Positions 34,973-46,700 of a DNA stretch of 64,000 bases are shown in pieces (position 1 is the stretch's first letter; each line of letters opens with the position of its first letter). The stretch covers positions 31,310,652 to 31,374,651 of the forward strand of contig AP025047.1 of assembly GCA_036186865.1 (NCBI GenBank). Reading direction: 5' to 3'. Source of the DNA: Eustoma russellianum (taxonomy: Eukaryota; Streptophyta; Magnoliopsida; Gentianales; Gentianaceae). Below the pieces are notes generated by a model. It made no database searches. It had not been told where the DNA came from and saw only the letters and a list, made by a program, of their open reading frames with translations. Position numbers and translations under genes: made by a program.

Positions 34973-36079
34973 ATTCAACCACACTATTGTACAGTTGCAT
35001 TAACTTGACCATTCCTTAAATTTTAAAAACATCTATAATTTTTCCTGCAAAAAGACATTGTACTAATATGTATCAAATCTTAACATTAACCATGTCTATA
35101 AGGATGCATTCCATTACATTCTAAACTAATAACAAGTTGAAATAACTAAATTTAAATCGCATACTTCGATGAAAGCCTTTTTGCATTTATGTAGAGAAAA
35201 AGGGGTTTGACTGATTTTAAAATGTATGATTTAAATGTGCTTAAAAACGTGTGACATAAATGTGCATGATATATTGCATATAACTTGCCTTAAATAGTTC
35301 ATATATAATGTTGCCGTACTAACGAGCCATGAAGCTTTAAAGCTTACACCAAATGGCAAACATTTGTTGTGTTTGTACTATTTTCATGTGCCACCATTAA
35401 TGAACTAAACTAGTTCATTAAGTGAAGTACTCAGTTAATTAAACTAAGTAGTTCATTAAAGGAAGTTACATTTGGACAAGGCACAAAGGCAACAAGACTA
35501 AAAAGGAAAGTCTCCTCCTCCTCCTTTCACCACATATATACACACCTACATATATATAAATATATATATTTTCAGATTTTTTGAAGAAGGCATATACACA
35601 TGTATTCCAACGTACTACCGACACGTTATATATTTTACGTACGTACGTTAACGTCACACCACCACACTTAACTCATATTTATGAGTATATTCAGGTCTTA
35701 TATCATATGATATAAGTCATGGTGATGACAAATTAAATATGACACGTTAAAAGTTTCTAAACCAAAAATTGTCGTATCAACGTGTCACATACTTGCCATA
35801 AATAGATGGCCAGCCCCTACATTTCAAAAATACTCATTATTTTCGTGGCCTACATGTTATTTCCAGCCATAAAATCATTCCATGTTAGCACACACAAATC
35901 ACCCCACATTAAGGCCAAATTGTGAAGATTCCAATTTCAATTTTGTCACATCTCTAGGTGCCACTTTAATCAGCCTTATAAGCTGAATATTAAAGTTTAT
36001 ATTATGTATATTATGTGTAAACTCAACAGTTTATAGATGTTTATAGCTCCCATTGCCATAGAGTTTGCAGTCTACAAGT
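34973..36079. other. AT-rich intergenic or LTR-like sequence, no gene
   Basis: No coding sequence recognised on either strand. It contains a TA-rich tract at 35545-35575. The right part (after about 35950) may be the 3' UTR or LTR of the minus-strand copia fragment that follows, but no LTR border is visible. Confidence 0.35.
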
Positions 36080-36290
36080 TTACAGAGCCTTTGTAAACAA
36101 GTCTACCAGCTGACATTCACTTTTCACTGCATTGTCTTAACCACACCTTCTTGATACTTCTGCCTCACAAGATGGCAATCAATCTCTATATGATTGGTTC
36201 TCTCATGGAACACTGGGTTCTCCACTATATGTAGAGCGCTCTTGCTGTCACAAAAGAGCTCTACTGGTCCATTACCTTCACCTTTATATT
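36080..36290 (-). pseudogene. Copia RNase H end fragment
   Basis: Minus-strand translation gives ELFCDSKSALHIVENPVFHE then RTNHIEIDCHLVRQKYQEG, the C-terminal RNase H signature of copia polyproteins. Frameshifted tail sequence (SAGRLVYKGSV) follows toward 36100. A stop (MQ*) interrupts it. RT and integrase are not present next to it. Confidence 0.8.
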
Positions 36291-36299
36291 ATCAAGCAA

Positions 36300-36690
36300 A
36301 TCTTCTTCTCATATTTATACGGTACATAATTATACTTCGTGTGATATGAAGAAGAAATATGACGAGATGAGAAGAGAGGGGGTCTTTGCGTTACTTTAGG
36401 CACTACGTATGCCTTTGATGTGTCGACTTTCTTAGGCAAAACAAACTTGGATGGTTTAGATGATGCTTTGTTTGTCTTAATGTATCCTAATCAGTTTTAT
36501 CACTGTCATGTTTTTGTGATAAAACAATGCGATCTAGCATGTTAGATCCCGTATCAAATTGTTTTCTATTCTTTTCTAGATCTTCGTTTCTTGATTTCAA
36601 CTTTGAAATCTCGGCTTTCAGTTCAGTGTTCTCGGATGTCAATGATGAAATTTCAGACTTTAATGAATTTATGATGCAGGACAACTCTTA
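36300..36690 (-). pseudogene. SIRE-like copia gag C-terminal coiled-coil fragment
   Basis: The minus-strand frame from 36684 reads SLKSEISSLTSENTELKAEI then SKLKSRNEDLEKNRKQF, a heptad-rich coiled coil. Lys/Pro/Ser-rich sequence (KASSKPSKFVLPKK) follows toward 36400, as in gag proteins of SIRE-type copia elements. It lies directly upstream (minus strand) of the RNase H fragment, so everything from protease through RT is missing between them. Confidence 0.6.
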
Positions 36691-36860
36691 ACGTTGATCG
36701 ATCCACGTGAGGGGCTGATATACGTCGATCGATCCACGTCTTATAGTAAGTTTTTTGTTCTATTCTGTCCAACATCGATTGATCGATGTTAGGTGATGAT
36801 GTACATTGATCGATCCATATGTCTCTGCCTGAGAGATCGACGTCATTTTTCTTCACTTTT
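36690..36860. repeat. Cluster of GATCGATC palindromes
   Basis: Five close occurrences of GATCGATC/GATTGATCGATG-type words, including the 20 bp near-palindrome AACATCGATTGATCGATGTT near 36773-36792, and two copies of CGATCCACGT. Adjacent to the copia gag fragment; origin unknown. Confidence 0.5.
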
Positions 36861-37909
36861 TCAACTTTTAATCATTTATAACACCATATGTAACATTTTT
36901 AAGTATTCACCACTTAAAATCGTGATCTTGAAAATTATCCAAACATATTTCTCAACACAAGACACACTGACTGAGTTCCCCATATGGTACTATGTACCAA
37001 CCGTGAATCCCAATGGTTCAACCATAATGTTATAACATGTGTACATAGATCTAACGATGACGCGTTTTGGCGGAGATTCCGGGTCCCATACACGGCGTTA
37101 CACTATGCTAAAACGTAAAACATAACTTCGCCACATGACACCAACCTCTCACCCAGATTTCTCCGTCATGAGTCGCTCATAACATAAATTTTGCACCCAT
37201 CAGGAGGTGAATCATAAACTTTGCTCCTGACATCCTCATTGCTACACCTGATGTCAGGCGGCTCTCCAACATAAAATGTAAGTTGTCGGAACAACGCAAC
37301 ATATCGTAATATTCCTCACATGGAATCAGTCGATGCAAGGTACGGTTTGTTAAATCTTTTTAAAACTCTTCATGTGATAAAATCATCTCTTTCGAATAGG
37401 ACTCGTAAAATCCTTTTAAAACCTTTCGTGAGAAAAAACGTTTCATAAAATCGTGACGCATGATAAAACATGTCGCATCCAAAACTTATTTTGTCGTATG
37501 CATGTACAATACTCGATATTAGGCTGTTTTCACACATCTACTAATTCCAACACTTAAGTCTAAGATTGAGCTCACATGTCATCTCGTTTCCTTACGTGAA
37601 ATTCCTATTTTTCCCTTTCTTAGGGTAGCCTCGGCCAGCCCTCCAAATCAGCCCCCTTTTGGCTTTTAAAACATTAAGTGCTTGTCTTAAGTTATCCAAC
37701 AGTTATTTCATTTAGTGGATCTTCCAAAACATCCACAATTTGATAGTATTTGATGTGTGTGAAATTACTTTTTACCCATACATTGCCTCGGTTTGTTTGC
37801 CCTCAAAACAGCCCTCTTTTAGTTTGCCTCTTCCTTAATTCATTTAATTTCTCATCCTTTAATTGATCACATACATATAATAGGTACCTTATACACACCT
37901 TTACATATT

Positions 37910-37941
<32 letters not shown>

Positions 37942-38145
37942 CACTCAATTAAATATTTACATCATCATGGATAAGCGAAAACGCTACAGCCGCTCTGGAG
38001 AATATGCGATCGCGGCATTAGCTATCGCCGCCGCCGCCCCCAGCGAACGTCTCCTGATCTCTGCCGGATCATCTCCGTCTGCTATTTGGCAATCTGTTAT
38101 TCATTTCCCGCATTCTTATTTCATCATTCGCTGCTTCCTTCCGCA

Positions 38146-39411
38146 ATGTCGACAGCGCCGCCACCCTCGTTTGCGGCAGTGGTTGCCGGATCATCCACTC
38201 CATCAAACAATATCTCTATTTCACCAAAGACTGTATCGCGATATAAAGGCATTCCAATGATATTGTTTTTGGATTCGGAAATTGATGCTCTTACTGCACC
38301 ATTCAAATATTCATTGGTAGGCACTTTTTGGTACGGCCGCCCTCCTTTAAAGGTCATTCGTGATATCTTTGAAAAGATAGGTTTTCATCATGATCTTCGA
38401 ATTACATTAATCGATCAATCGCATATACTTTTGAATTTCCATAATGAAGCAGATTATTTGTGTTGTTTCTATCGCCATTCATGGCATATTTCTGGCTGTC
38501 ATATGCGAATAACAAAATGGAATGTTGATTTTGATCCTACCGCTGATGCCCCGATTGTTCCTATCTGGATCGCAATCCCTAGGCTACCCGTACATCTTCA
38601 TCGTCATGAGGCTTTGTTTGAAATAGTACGCCCCATTGGCTCTCCTATCAAGCTTGATGTAGCGACATCAGAGGGTCTTCGGCCATCTGTTGCAAGAGTG
38701 TGTGTAGAAATCGATGTTTCTCAAGAGTTGCCATAGAAGATATATTTGCAGGCTAAAAATCGGTTTATCCTCTAATCAGTTATTTATGAAGATCTTCCGC
38801 AGTTTTGTACAGTATGTCGCCGACTTGGACATGCTACAGGATTATGTCCCACAAAAATTTTTGCTACTATTCCCTCACCGCCGCCGCCGCCCCCTCCGCC
38901 TCGTCCGCCAGCCAAAAGGTGGACTCCGATTAAAAAACGCCCCGCAGTGGAGCCACCAGGTGATTTACCACTTGCACAGCCTCAGCCGAGTGTATCGCTG
39001 GATCCACCTGAGCTTCATCCTCCAAGTGACGAGTGCGCAATGGATCCTGCCAATGACAACACTCTTCCTGCTGACGTATTTTGTGATGCAGCCGAACCCC
39101 CACAAAATAATACCTCGGATCATGATGATTTGGGTCATTCCTCCGACATCGAGTTGCCTGTGGACTCGACAGAATTACAACAGGTTTCTGAGGATGTAGT
39201 GCGCTGCATGCAGTTAATCTCTCCTTCACCTGAGGTGGAGATATTGATTTCCAGACTACAGGAGACCCCGGAGGAGGCTGAATTTGTTCCTGTGGTGCCT
39301 CGTCGTAAACGCCGAGCAAGCAAAGATCTTCTGCCTTTACCGCCATCTACTATTCTGACACGTAGTGCTTCGCATATCATGCAGGGAAGTGACTCTACTC
39401 TTTCTCAATGA
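38146..39411 (+). pseudogene. LINE-1 ORF1 (DUF4283-type gag-like, zinc knuckle), two stops
   Basis: One continuous frame from MSTAPPPSFAAVV to the TGA at 39409-39411, interrupted only by TAG at 38734 and TAA at 38773. Both are where the intact relative in LINE-2 has Gln. The N-terminal half is the DUF4283 type found in plant LINE ORF1 (GIPMILFLDSEIDAL, LVGTFWYGRPPLKVI, MRITKWNVDFDP). A zinc knuckle CTVCRRLGHATGLC follows (CX2CX4HX4C), then a polyproline tract and an acidic C-terminal half ending PRRKRRASKDLLPLPPS. It would bind element RNA. The length, about 421 codons, is close to the 447 codons of LINE-2. The start was chosen by alignment with LINE-2. Confidence 0.9.
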
Positions 39412-42400
39412 ATGCATTAATTTGGAATATAAGAGGCATCTGTGCTTCTCTGCCTAGATTACATCTTCTGATCCGTGAACATCGACTAAATTTACTTGCT
39501 ATTCTGGAACCAAAGAACCCCAATTCGTGCACTACTGGTTTTGGTTTGGACCTTTGTTTTACACATTATTATGCATCGCAGTCAGAACGTATTTGGCTTT
39601 TTTGGCGTGATTTAGAGTTTCATTTGCTTTCTACGCAGGATCAGGATCAAGTGGTCCATTTTACATTAATCTTTCGTCCTCTACAGTTTACTTTTGTATT
39701 ATCGTTTATATATGATCAACACACATCATCTCTACGTCGTCCTCTGTGGCAATCACTATGTTTCTTTTCTTGGGATTCTATGTTGCCATGGCTCGTAGTA
39801 GGGGATTTTAATACATTTCGGACTGTTGAGGATCATAGTGGCCGCTCACACCCATCCCTATCTGTATTACCGGATTTTTAATGACTATATCGAATTCTGT
39901 TCTCTCATGTCTCCACCTTTTACTGGACCCAGATTTACATGGATTGATGGCCGAGGTTTAGGCCGTGTTCGTAGACGGTTGGATTGGCTTTTTGTCAATT
40001 CCTCTTTTCAGGATGTGTTTGAGAACATGCAACTAACACATCTTCTGCGTGTTTCCTCATATCATACTCCCTTATTATTCATTTGTCGCATGCCTACAGC
40101 CAGGGGACGCTGCTCTTTTCGTTTTCTGGATTCCTGGTTATTAGATCCGGATTTCTATTCTTACATGCAGAATGCTTGGTCCTCATATCCCACAACGGGA
40201 GGTATGTATGGCTTTTACTCCAAATTACTTTCTCTGAAACGGGATGTTCAGTGGTGGAATAAAGAAATCTTTGGCAATATATTTACTAATGTCATGCAAG
40301 CTGAGGCTACTTTAAATGTTGCAGAGAGCGTCTGGGATGCGGCACCAACGGATGAGACGCGAGCTGCATATCATCGGGCAAAAGCTGATATTCAGGCTTC
40401 CAAATATGAGTTGCATTACTGGAAGCATAAAGCGCGAATAAGATGGCTAAAAGAGGGGATGCCAATAGGCGCTATTTTCACTCTATTGTTAAAGGACGAA
40501 GGATGCAACTGCGGATACAACAAATACGCTCCTCTTCTGGTGTACAATGTACAACATCCCAGGATATTATGGCAGATGCAGTTTCTTTATATACGTCTTT
40601 ATTTGCTAGTGAGGCGACGCATAATCATGATGCAATCCTCACCTATATTCCACATCTAATATCTGATGATGACAATGACAGTCTCACACAGTTACCAATG
40701 AAAACCGAGGTCAAGGAGGCGGTGTGGCATCTGGACCCTCAGAGTGCAGCGGGACCAGATGGTTTTAATGGTAAATTTTATCGTTCTTGTTAGTCTATTA
40801 TTCATGCGGATGTGTTGAAGGCAGTGCAGGAATTTTTCATTGGTGTTCCTCAGCCCTCAGTAATGGCTAGTGCGTTAATCACCTTGATCCCAAAAATGTC
40901 ATCTCCTCAAACATTTAGTGATTTTCGTCCTATCTGCCTCACTAATTTCTTGAGTAAGATTTGTACGCACATTATTGCCACTCGCCTGGGCAAGTTGCTT
41001 CCCAAATTAATATCACAAGAGCAGACAGGCTTTTTGCCAGGATATGATATTTCCACACAAGTTTTGATGGCACGGGAGATGATACATATGCTTGGTAAGG
41101 GTGGGTCTCAGCTATGTTTGAAGTTGGATATGATGAAGGCTTTCAATAGAGCCAGTTTGGAATATTTGGAGCTTCTATTGAAACGGTTTAGATTCTCAGA
41201 TTTTTTTCACTCGAATCGTTCTTAATCATTTACGAGCCACCACTTTAGCAGTTTTGGTTAATGGTCAGCCATCTAGCACATTTCGACCTTACCAAAGTGT
41301 TAAACAGGGAGACCCATTATCACCTTTACTTTTTATACTGTCATCTAAGGGATTCAGCCGAGGCTTAAAGCCGATGTTGCATCTGGCATGCTACAGCCAT
41401 TTCGCCTTGAATACCTTTTGCAATCACACATCTAGCTTATGCTGATGATCTTCTTGTTTTCTTACGTGGTACGCAGTGTAATTTACGGCGCTTTCACTCG
41501 TTCTTATCATTGTATGAATCTACGTCGGGTCAGAAGGTAAATTATCATAAGAGCATTTTTATTCCATCCATCGCAATTTCGACACAGCAGCAATGCATTT
41601 TCAAAACGATACTGCACATGCGGTGCACGAAATTACCATTTCGCTACCTTGGTTCGTATTTACATAAGGGGATTAATCATGCAAGGTATTGTACTTCTCT
41701 GTTGCAGCATATCGATGACCGTTTGAATGGTTGGCACTCCCGCTTACTATCCTCAGCAGGGCGACTTGTCTTATTACATTCTGTAATTTCGGCTCTCCCG
41801 TTGCATATTCTTGCAGCCGGCGGATTACCGAAGACTGTTATTAAAATTATAGAGAGGAAAATGGCAGCATTTTATTGGGGACTTAGGCATCATTGGGTTG
41901 CTAGGTCCACTATTTCTATGCCTACAATGGAAAGAGGATTGGGTATTCGGGATCTCAGCTCTTTACAAAAAGCATATCACTGTCGTATTTGGTGGTTCTA
42001 TAATCAGCATGACACTCTTTGGATTACATATATGCACCAAAAATACAGGCGGCGTGTAGATTATTTACCAAGGTTGCCGGACTCGCCGGTATGGAAACTA
42101 TTTGTCGCATTCATGATACCTGCGTTTCTCATTCAGACATCCAGGTCAGGCATCTTAGTTGGCTACCAATGCCGTCGAGGGAGTTTTCCTTGCATTCTTC
42201 TTATGATATATGTCGGACATCCCGTCCTACACTGCTTTCGACGAAATTCATCTGGTTTAAGCATCATTCTTCAGCCACACAATTACTATTATGGCGTCTT
42301 TTCCATTTGGCTATGCCATTTGAGGACTATATTGGAAAATATTCAGCAGCACGTCCCACACAGTGTCCTTTTTGTAAGCTTGCTTCAGCCTCGGTGGATC

Positions 42401-43260
42401 ATGTCTTTCTCTACTGCGTCAACATACGCCCGCTCTGGAATTTCTTTGCATCTGAGCTACATTGTTTATCCCCCGTGTCACTATCTCTTCGATCATATTT
42501 GTTATCTTGGTGGTATCGCTCCACCTCCTCATCACTCTTGGGAGTACTAAAGATTGTGGTTCCGGCTATTATTGTATCCAATATATGGCGCACCTATGCA
42601 TCACTTGTGTATGGTTCCTCAAACACTTTTTCGCAGTACTCCATTCGAGCTTCTATTCATTCAGACATTGTTATATGGAGTAAAACTATTCATGGCTCAA
42701 AACTTGCACGAGGGATAACTTCACAGCCTTCATGGATTCCAACAATTCCATCGCCATGCCCGCAAGTGGTGCGGTGGCTATGTCCTCCTTCAGGTCGGTT
42801 GAAGCTTCATGTAGACACGGCGGTAGGCAGGCATTATGCGGCCGGGGGGGCTATTTTGCGTGATCATGCGGGTATCTTTATGGGCGCAATATCTTTTCGC
42901 TTGCTGACATGTACACCGGTAGCTGTTGAAATACAGTCGGCAGTTTTTAGTTTACTGTATTTCCTTCCATTGTATCGTTCTATTATGCTTGAAATAGATT
43001 GTGCACAGTTGGTATCATCATTACGACAACCACGGATGATTTTGGGAAATCATCATTTGAGATTACTACACACACTTCTCGCTCAACATCGACTGGAATT
43101 CGCTCATGTATACAGAGAAGCAAACATGCCCGCTCACTATCTTGCACAGCATGCAATGCTGGAACCTCAGACTTCCTACTTCTCGTGCCATAATCTACCA
43201 TCATTAGTTCGTGCATCCGCATCATTGGATCTCTTGTCTGTTAGTTTACGCGTTCCTTGA
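39408..43260 (+). pseudogene. LINE-1 ORF2 (endonuclease-RT-zinc finger-RNase H), broken
   Basis: Starts MNALIWNIRGICASL, overlapping the ORF1 stop by ATGA. The APE endonuclease has WN, LEPKN and GDFNTF, but the catalytic SDH is SYH (40057-40065), so the nuclease would be dead. A frameshift in a T-run lies near 39873, with others near 40460, 41215, 41420 and 42110. The TAG at 40791-40793 replaces a Trp that is normally conserved. RT motifs include FRPICLTNFLSKI, KQGDPLSPLLFIL and an intact YADD at 41438-41449. A zinc-finger region (CPFCKLASASVDHVFLYC) and an RNase H domain (LHVDTAVGRHYAAGGAIL to REANMPAHYLAQHAM) complete it. The stop is at 43258-43260. Confidence 0.92.
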
Positions 43261-43477
43261 TCATTTACAGTTTTCCAAATGGATTGGCATTCAATTACTG
43301 CAACTGCCTGTTTCCTAGAGGAAGCAGGCAGGCTCGGTATGTTTTGCTTTCTCTCATCTGTTAGTTTACGCTTTCCTTGCACATTTACAGTCTTCCAAAT
43401 GGATTGACATTCATTTCATGCTTCTGCCTATTCCCATGAGGGAGTAGGTAGCCTCGGTATGCTTTGCAATCTCTCGG
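43238..43477 (+). repeat. 120-bp tandem repeat with hairpins at LINE-1 ORF2 end and 3' UTR
   Basis: Two 120 bp units (43238-43357 and 43358-43477), the first starting inside the ORF2 C-terminus. Each carries a 12 bp hairpin: 43304-43315 with 43320-43331 (loop TAGA), and 43424-43435 with 43440-43451 (loop ATGA). Each hairpin is followed by CTCGGTATG. Between units the stems differ at G-C to A-T and T-A to C-G pairs that compensate each other. Confidence 0.85.
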
Positions 43478-43757
43478 TGTATTTCTTTCTGTAATGTATA
43501 ATTTATCTGATTGACTTCGTCTTCTGTTTCACATGTGCACGGATGGGGAGTTTTGACATGGGCCCTACTATTTACAACCCAGATTATAACATGCTTGCTG
43601 CGCGGATGGTGTTTCAACGTTTGTTCGAGCCATATCTTAGGGGCGGACTTCTTACGACAATGTTACTTTGGATTATTTTTTCGATTGTATTCTAGTTACA
43701 TTGTTTAACAGCGCCTATCACTTCTCCACTCATATAAATATGTACGCTTTTTCCTTC

Positions 43758-43793
43758 GCCAAGGTTTTATCCACAAGGGTGGTTTTACTTGGC
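43758..43793 (+). other. 3'-terminal stem-loop of LINE-1
   Basis: Outer stem GCCAAG (43758-43763) with CTTGGC (43788-43793); inner stem CCAC-AAGG-GTGG (43771-43782). It is followed by AAGGTTTTAATGCGGC. The same fold with a different outer stem is found in LINE-2 at 60303-60338. Confidence 0.8.
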
Positions 43794-46700
43794 AAGGTTT
43801 TAATGCGGCATATCATAGAGGAGTCGGAAAGAGATAATCATCACACTTTTTGTTTTTGCATTTGTTTAACGTTGTAATAAGGTTTTACTCCGCCATAAGT
43901 GAGGTTTCTTTATTAATAAAATTTCTTTCAAAAAAAAAATATTTACATCATCATGGCATCAATTTTGGCTTCTTGGCCAAATACTAGACAAGGCATAAAC
44001 ACAAGATTTCCAATTTATTCATTGTGGCATACATGATAAAATACTCATACTAATTGTGTTCTTTAAGATATCATGACTCCCTATCATAGTGAAGCGTGAT
44101 GATGTACCAATCTTGTGAATTTAACCTAGAAAGATCATGCTTGAGGCATTCCATCATAACAATGATCATAAGTTTTATGATCATAATAGAAATCACATGC
44201 AAACATATATGAAGATGCAACCCAAGAAAATACACCTTCTAAGGCCATGATCATCAAGATACACATCATGATGATGGTGATGAAATCATGCCTAATGATG
44301 GAGGACAAAATAGCCCCATTCTTGGAAGGATCTTCATGAAAATGAGATGATGATCACCAAAGAAATCAACTTTTATGGTCATGCATTTAACATAATCTAT
44401 GATGCATCATGTCATGTTAAATCATGTCCATTAACACGTAAATACACTAAAAATCATGCAAAATCATGAATGTGGTGATCATAATAATATCATACACGAA
44501 AATGGATCAAAGTTAAGATCTTAGTACACTTTTTCAAGAAAGTGTATTAAGATGCAAATACTTATCATCGAAATGAACACATGCACACTCTCTCATTCCT
44601 CTCTTATGGCACGCCTACTATTTGAGGCTTAGCAAGCCTTGAATTCAACATGCATGACACTCATTTATGCTCTGCTGATCACTAACACACTCACATACCA
44701 ACATTACACACAATACTTTATCAAATTGGCATGTTTGCACACTTTTTCTAACTTTGTTGTGAAAACATCATTTGAATATATGCATGCATGATCCAAGATT
44801 TTTTATGAACTTAAAGATCTTATTTTTCAACATTCATAAAGAAACTAGGAAGAATACTTGCCTTTCTTTCGAATCTTAGCCTCAAGATGGAAAAAGATTT
44901 CTTCTTTTTCCCTTTGCTTGCCACCCACAGCCTAAGTGCTCATTAATGGGGAAAATTAGTTATTTCTTGGAAGATGAACTTAGAATTCTATTATCAATCT
45001 TAAAAAAGATCTCATCTTGGAAAATCCTTGAAGACTCGTACTTTTACAACTTAAAGATTTCTTCTTCCTCTTCCTTGAAACTCTCAACCTAGAGAGAAAA
45101 TGAGGGGCAAGATTGAGCCTTTCTGAAGGAATGGATGAAGGAAAAGTGTTTAAGAAGAAGGATGGATACTTATCTTGATGGTTTTTAGGATTGAAAGCTT
45201 GATACGTTTTTGAATTTAGAAGAAGTACTTCTTCCTTTTCGCTTGGGGGTGCGTCGGATGAAATGAAGGAGAAGGAATATGGAAATGTTTGGTTAGATAG
45301 AGAGAGTGGAGTGGAGAGGAATTTGAAGTGAGAGAGCGAAATGTCTTGGTTAAAATGAGGAATGAAATAAAAATGTTGCAAGAAGAGGTTTTATGCCTTA
45401 TGGAGTGTCTTTGTCCGAAATTTGTTGGATTAGTGGAAGGGATTTTAATCATTGTACTTTACGGGTAGAGGAATTGTAATAAAATGAAACCATACATGCA
45501 TTTTGATTGGAGAGAAATTGTGGAGTGTAAAGAGAGAATGATAGCTTATGCAAGATACGTTGTCTTACACCAAGAGGGGGAATTTAATCACTATGTTTTA
45601 TTTGGGGAAAGGGACGTAAGGAAGGGTAAGACATGCATGTAATTTGACTGGGTGGTGAAAAGAGTGTGTAAGTGTATAAGGAAAGAAAAGAAAGAATAAA
45701 AGGTAAGACAAGTTCTCTTACATGCAAGGGGGTCAAGTGGGGTGAGGCGTTGCAAGTGGGATAACCTTTGAAGAATCGAAGAAGTTAGTGGGAAGAAAGT
45801 GGGTATTTTTGTCACATCATTTTTTTATGCCATATCTTTTCGTTTTCATTAAATTTAATTGTAGAAATTAGTTGTTCCCTAATTTTATGTCAATCTAATT
45901 ATTTCACCTAACTTACTTTGTTAACGAAAGGTTTGGTATTTATTCTAGCGCATGCTTAAAATTCTCACCTATACTGCTTAGCGTAGCACAACGATTGCAC
46001 CATAATTCTTTCGTAATTTGCTTTATTCTTGTGTCTCTATTAACCCGGGGGTGTGTGTTGTACCCCAACCACCATGTACTTGAAACTATGATTAAGTGAC
46101 GGAATGAAAACGATGATTTCCTTAAGTGCATGTTACTTAAGCCAACTTAACACTCTTTACTTAAATACTTTTGAGATGATACTAAATAATTAAATAAGGA
46201 GATTTCAAGAAAGTGATACATGAAATATATGAACAATACATACCAATATATAGGTATGTGCGTGCATAGGATAATTGCGTAGGAAATGTATATGTACATA
46301 TATGCGTGTATATAGGAAAATATATGTATATATATACAACATAAACACATATGTGCGCATGTATATATTGCCATGAACACGTATATATATATATATATAT
46401 ATGCAAAGATACATATGAATATGTATAAAGTGCATATAGGCGTGTATACATGTGTATATGTGGATACATGTACATTAATATATGTTTTAGGTGACATGCA
46501 CATTGTACATCCTATTATATATACATACATATGCTAATCTTGGAATGCAATAAAATAAAGAAAACAATATAACACATGAATTAAAGCAAAATACAAGAAA
46601 AATCAAAATTGTCCAAAGAACCCCTCCCAAAACCCAATTTTCGGCCAAGACCCCCAAAGGGGTTCTAGAATCCTCTTAATTTTCTAATCCACCCTTACAA

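Larger units (their letters stand above)
37971..43936 (+). mobile_element. LINE-1: full-length plant L1-type LINE with 20-bp target duplication
   Basis: About 5.97 kb, flanked by AAATATTTACATCATCATGG at 37951-37970 and 43937-43956 (the left end of the second copy merges with the poly(A)). It has a GC-rich 5' UTR, ORF1, ORF2 overlapping by ATGA, a structured 3' UTR, an AATAAA signal near 43914 and a poly(A) tail. The bottom-strand nick site reads ATATTT/AATTG, close to the L1 endonuclease preference TTTT/AA. Both ORFs are broken by stops and frameshifts. Confidence 0.95.
36955..46053 (-). mobile_element. Minus-strand C-type LTR, split by LINE-1
   Basis: Reverse complement of the element C LTR. 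46053-43937 corresponds to C positions from the 13th base of its LTR to about 21990. 37970-36955 continues from there to about 22945. The final ~840 bp of the LTR are missing at the left end. LINE-1 occupies 37971-43936. The LTR start is cut about 12 bases short by element D at 46056. No interior of a minus-strand C element is attached, so it is a solo or truncated LTR. Confidence 0.85.

Noticed and set aside
38930..39346. 138-codon minus-strand frame over LINE-1 ORF1
   Set aside because: Shadow of the GC-rich ORF1 C-terminal half; no domain and not conserved in LINE-2.
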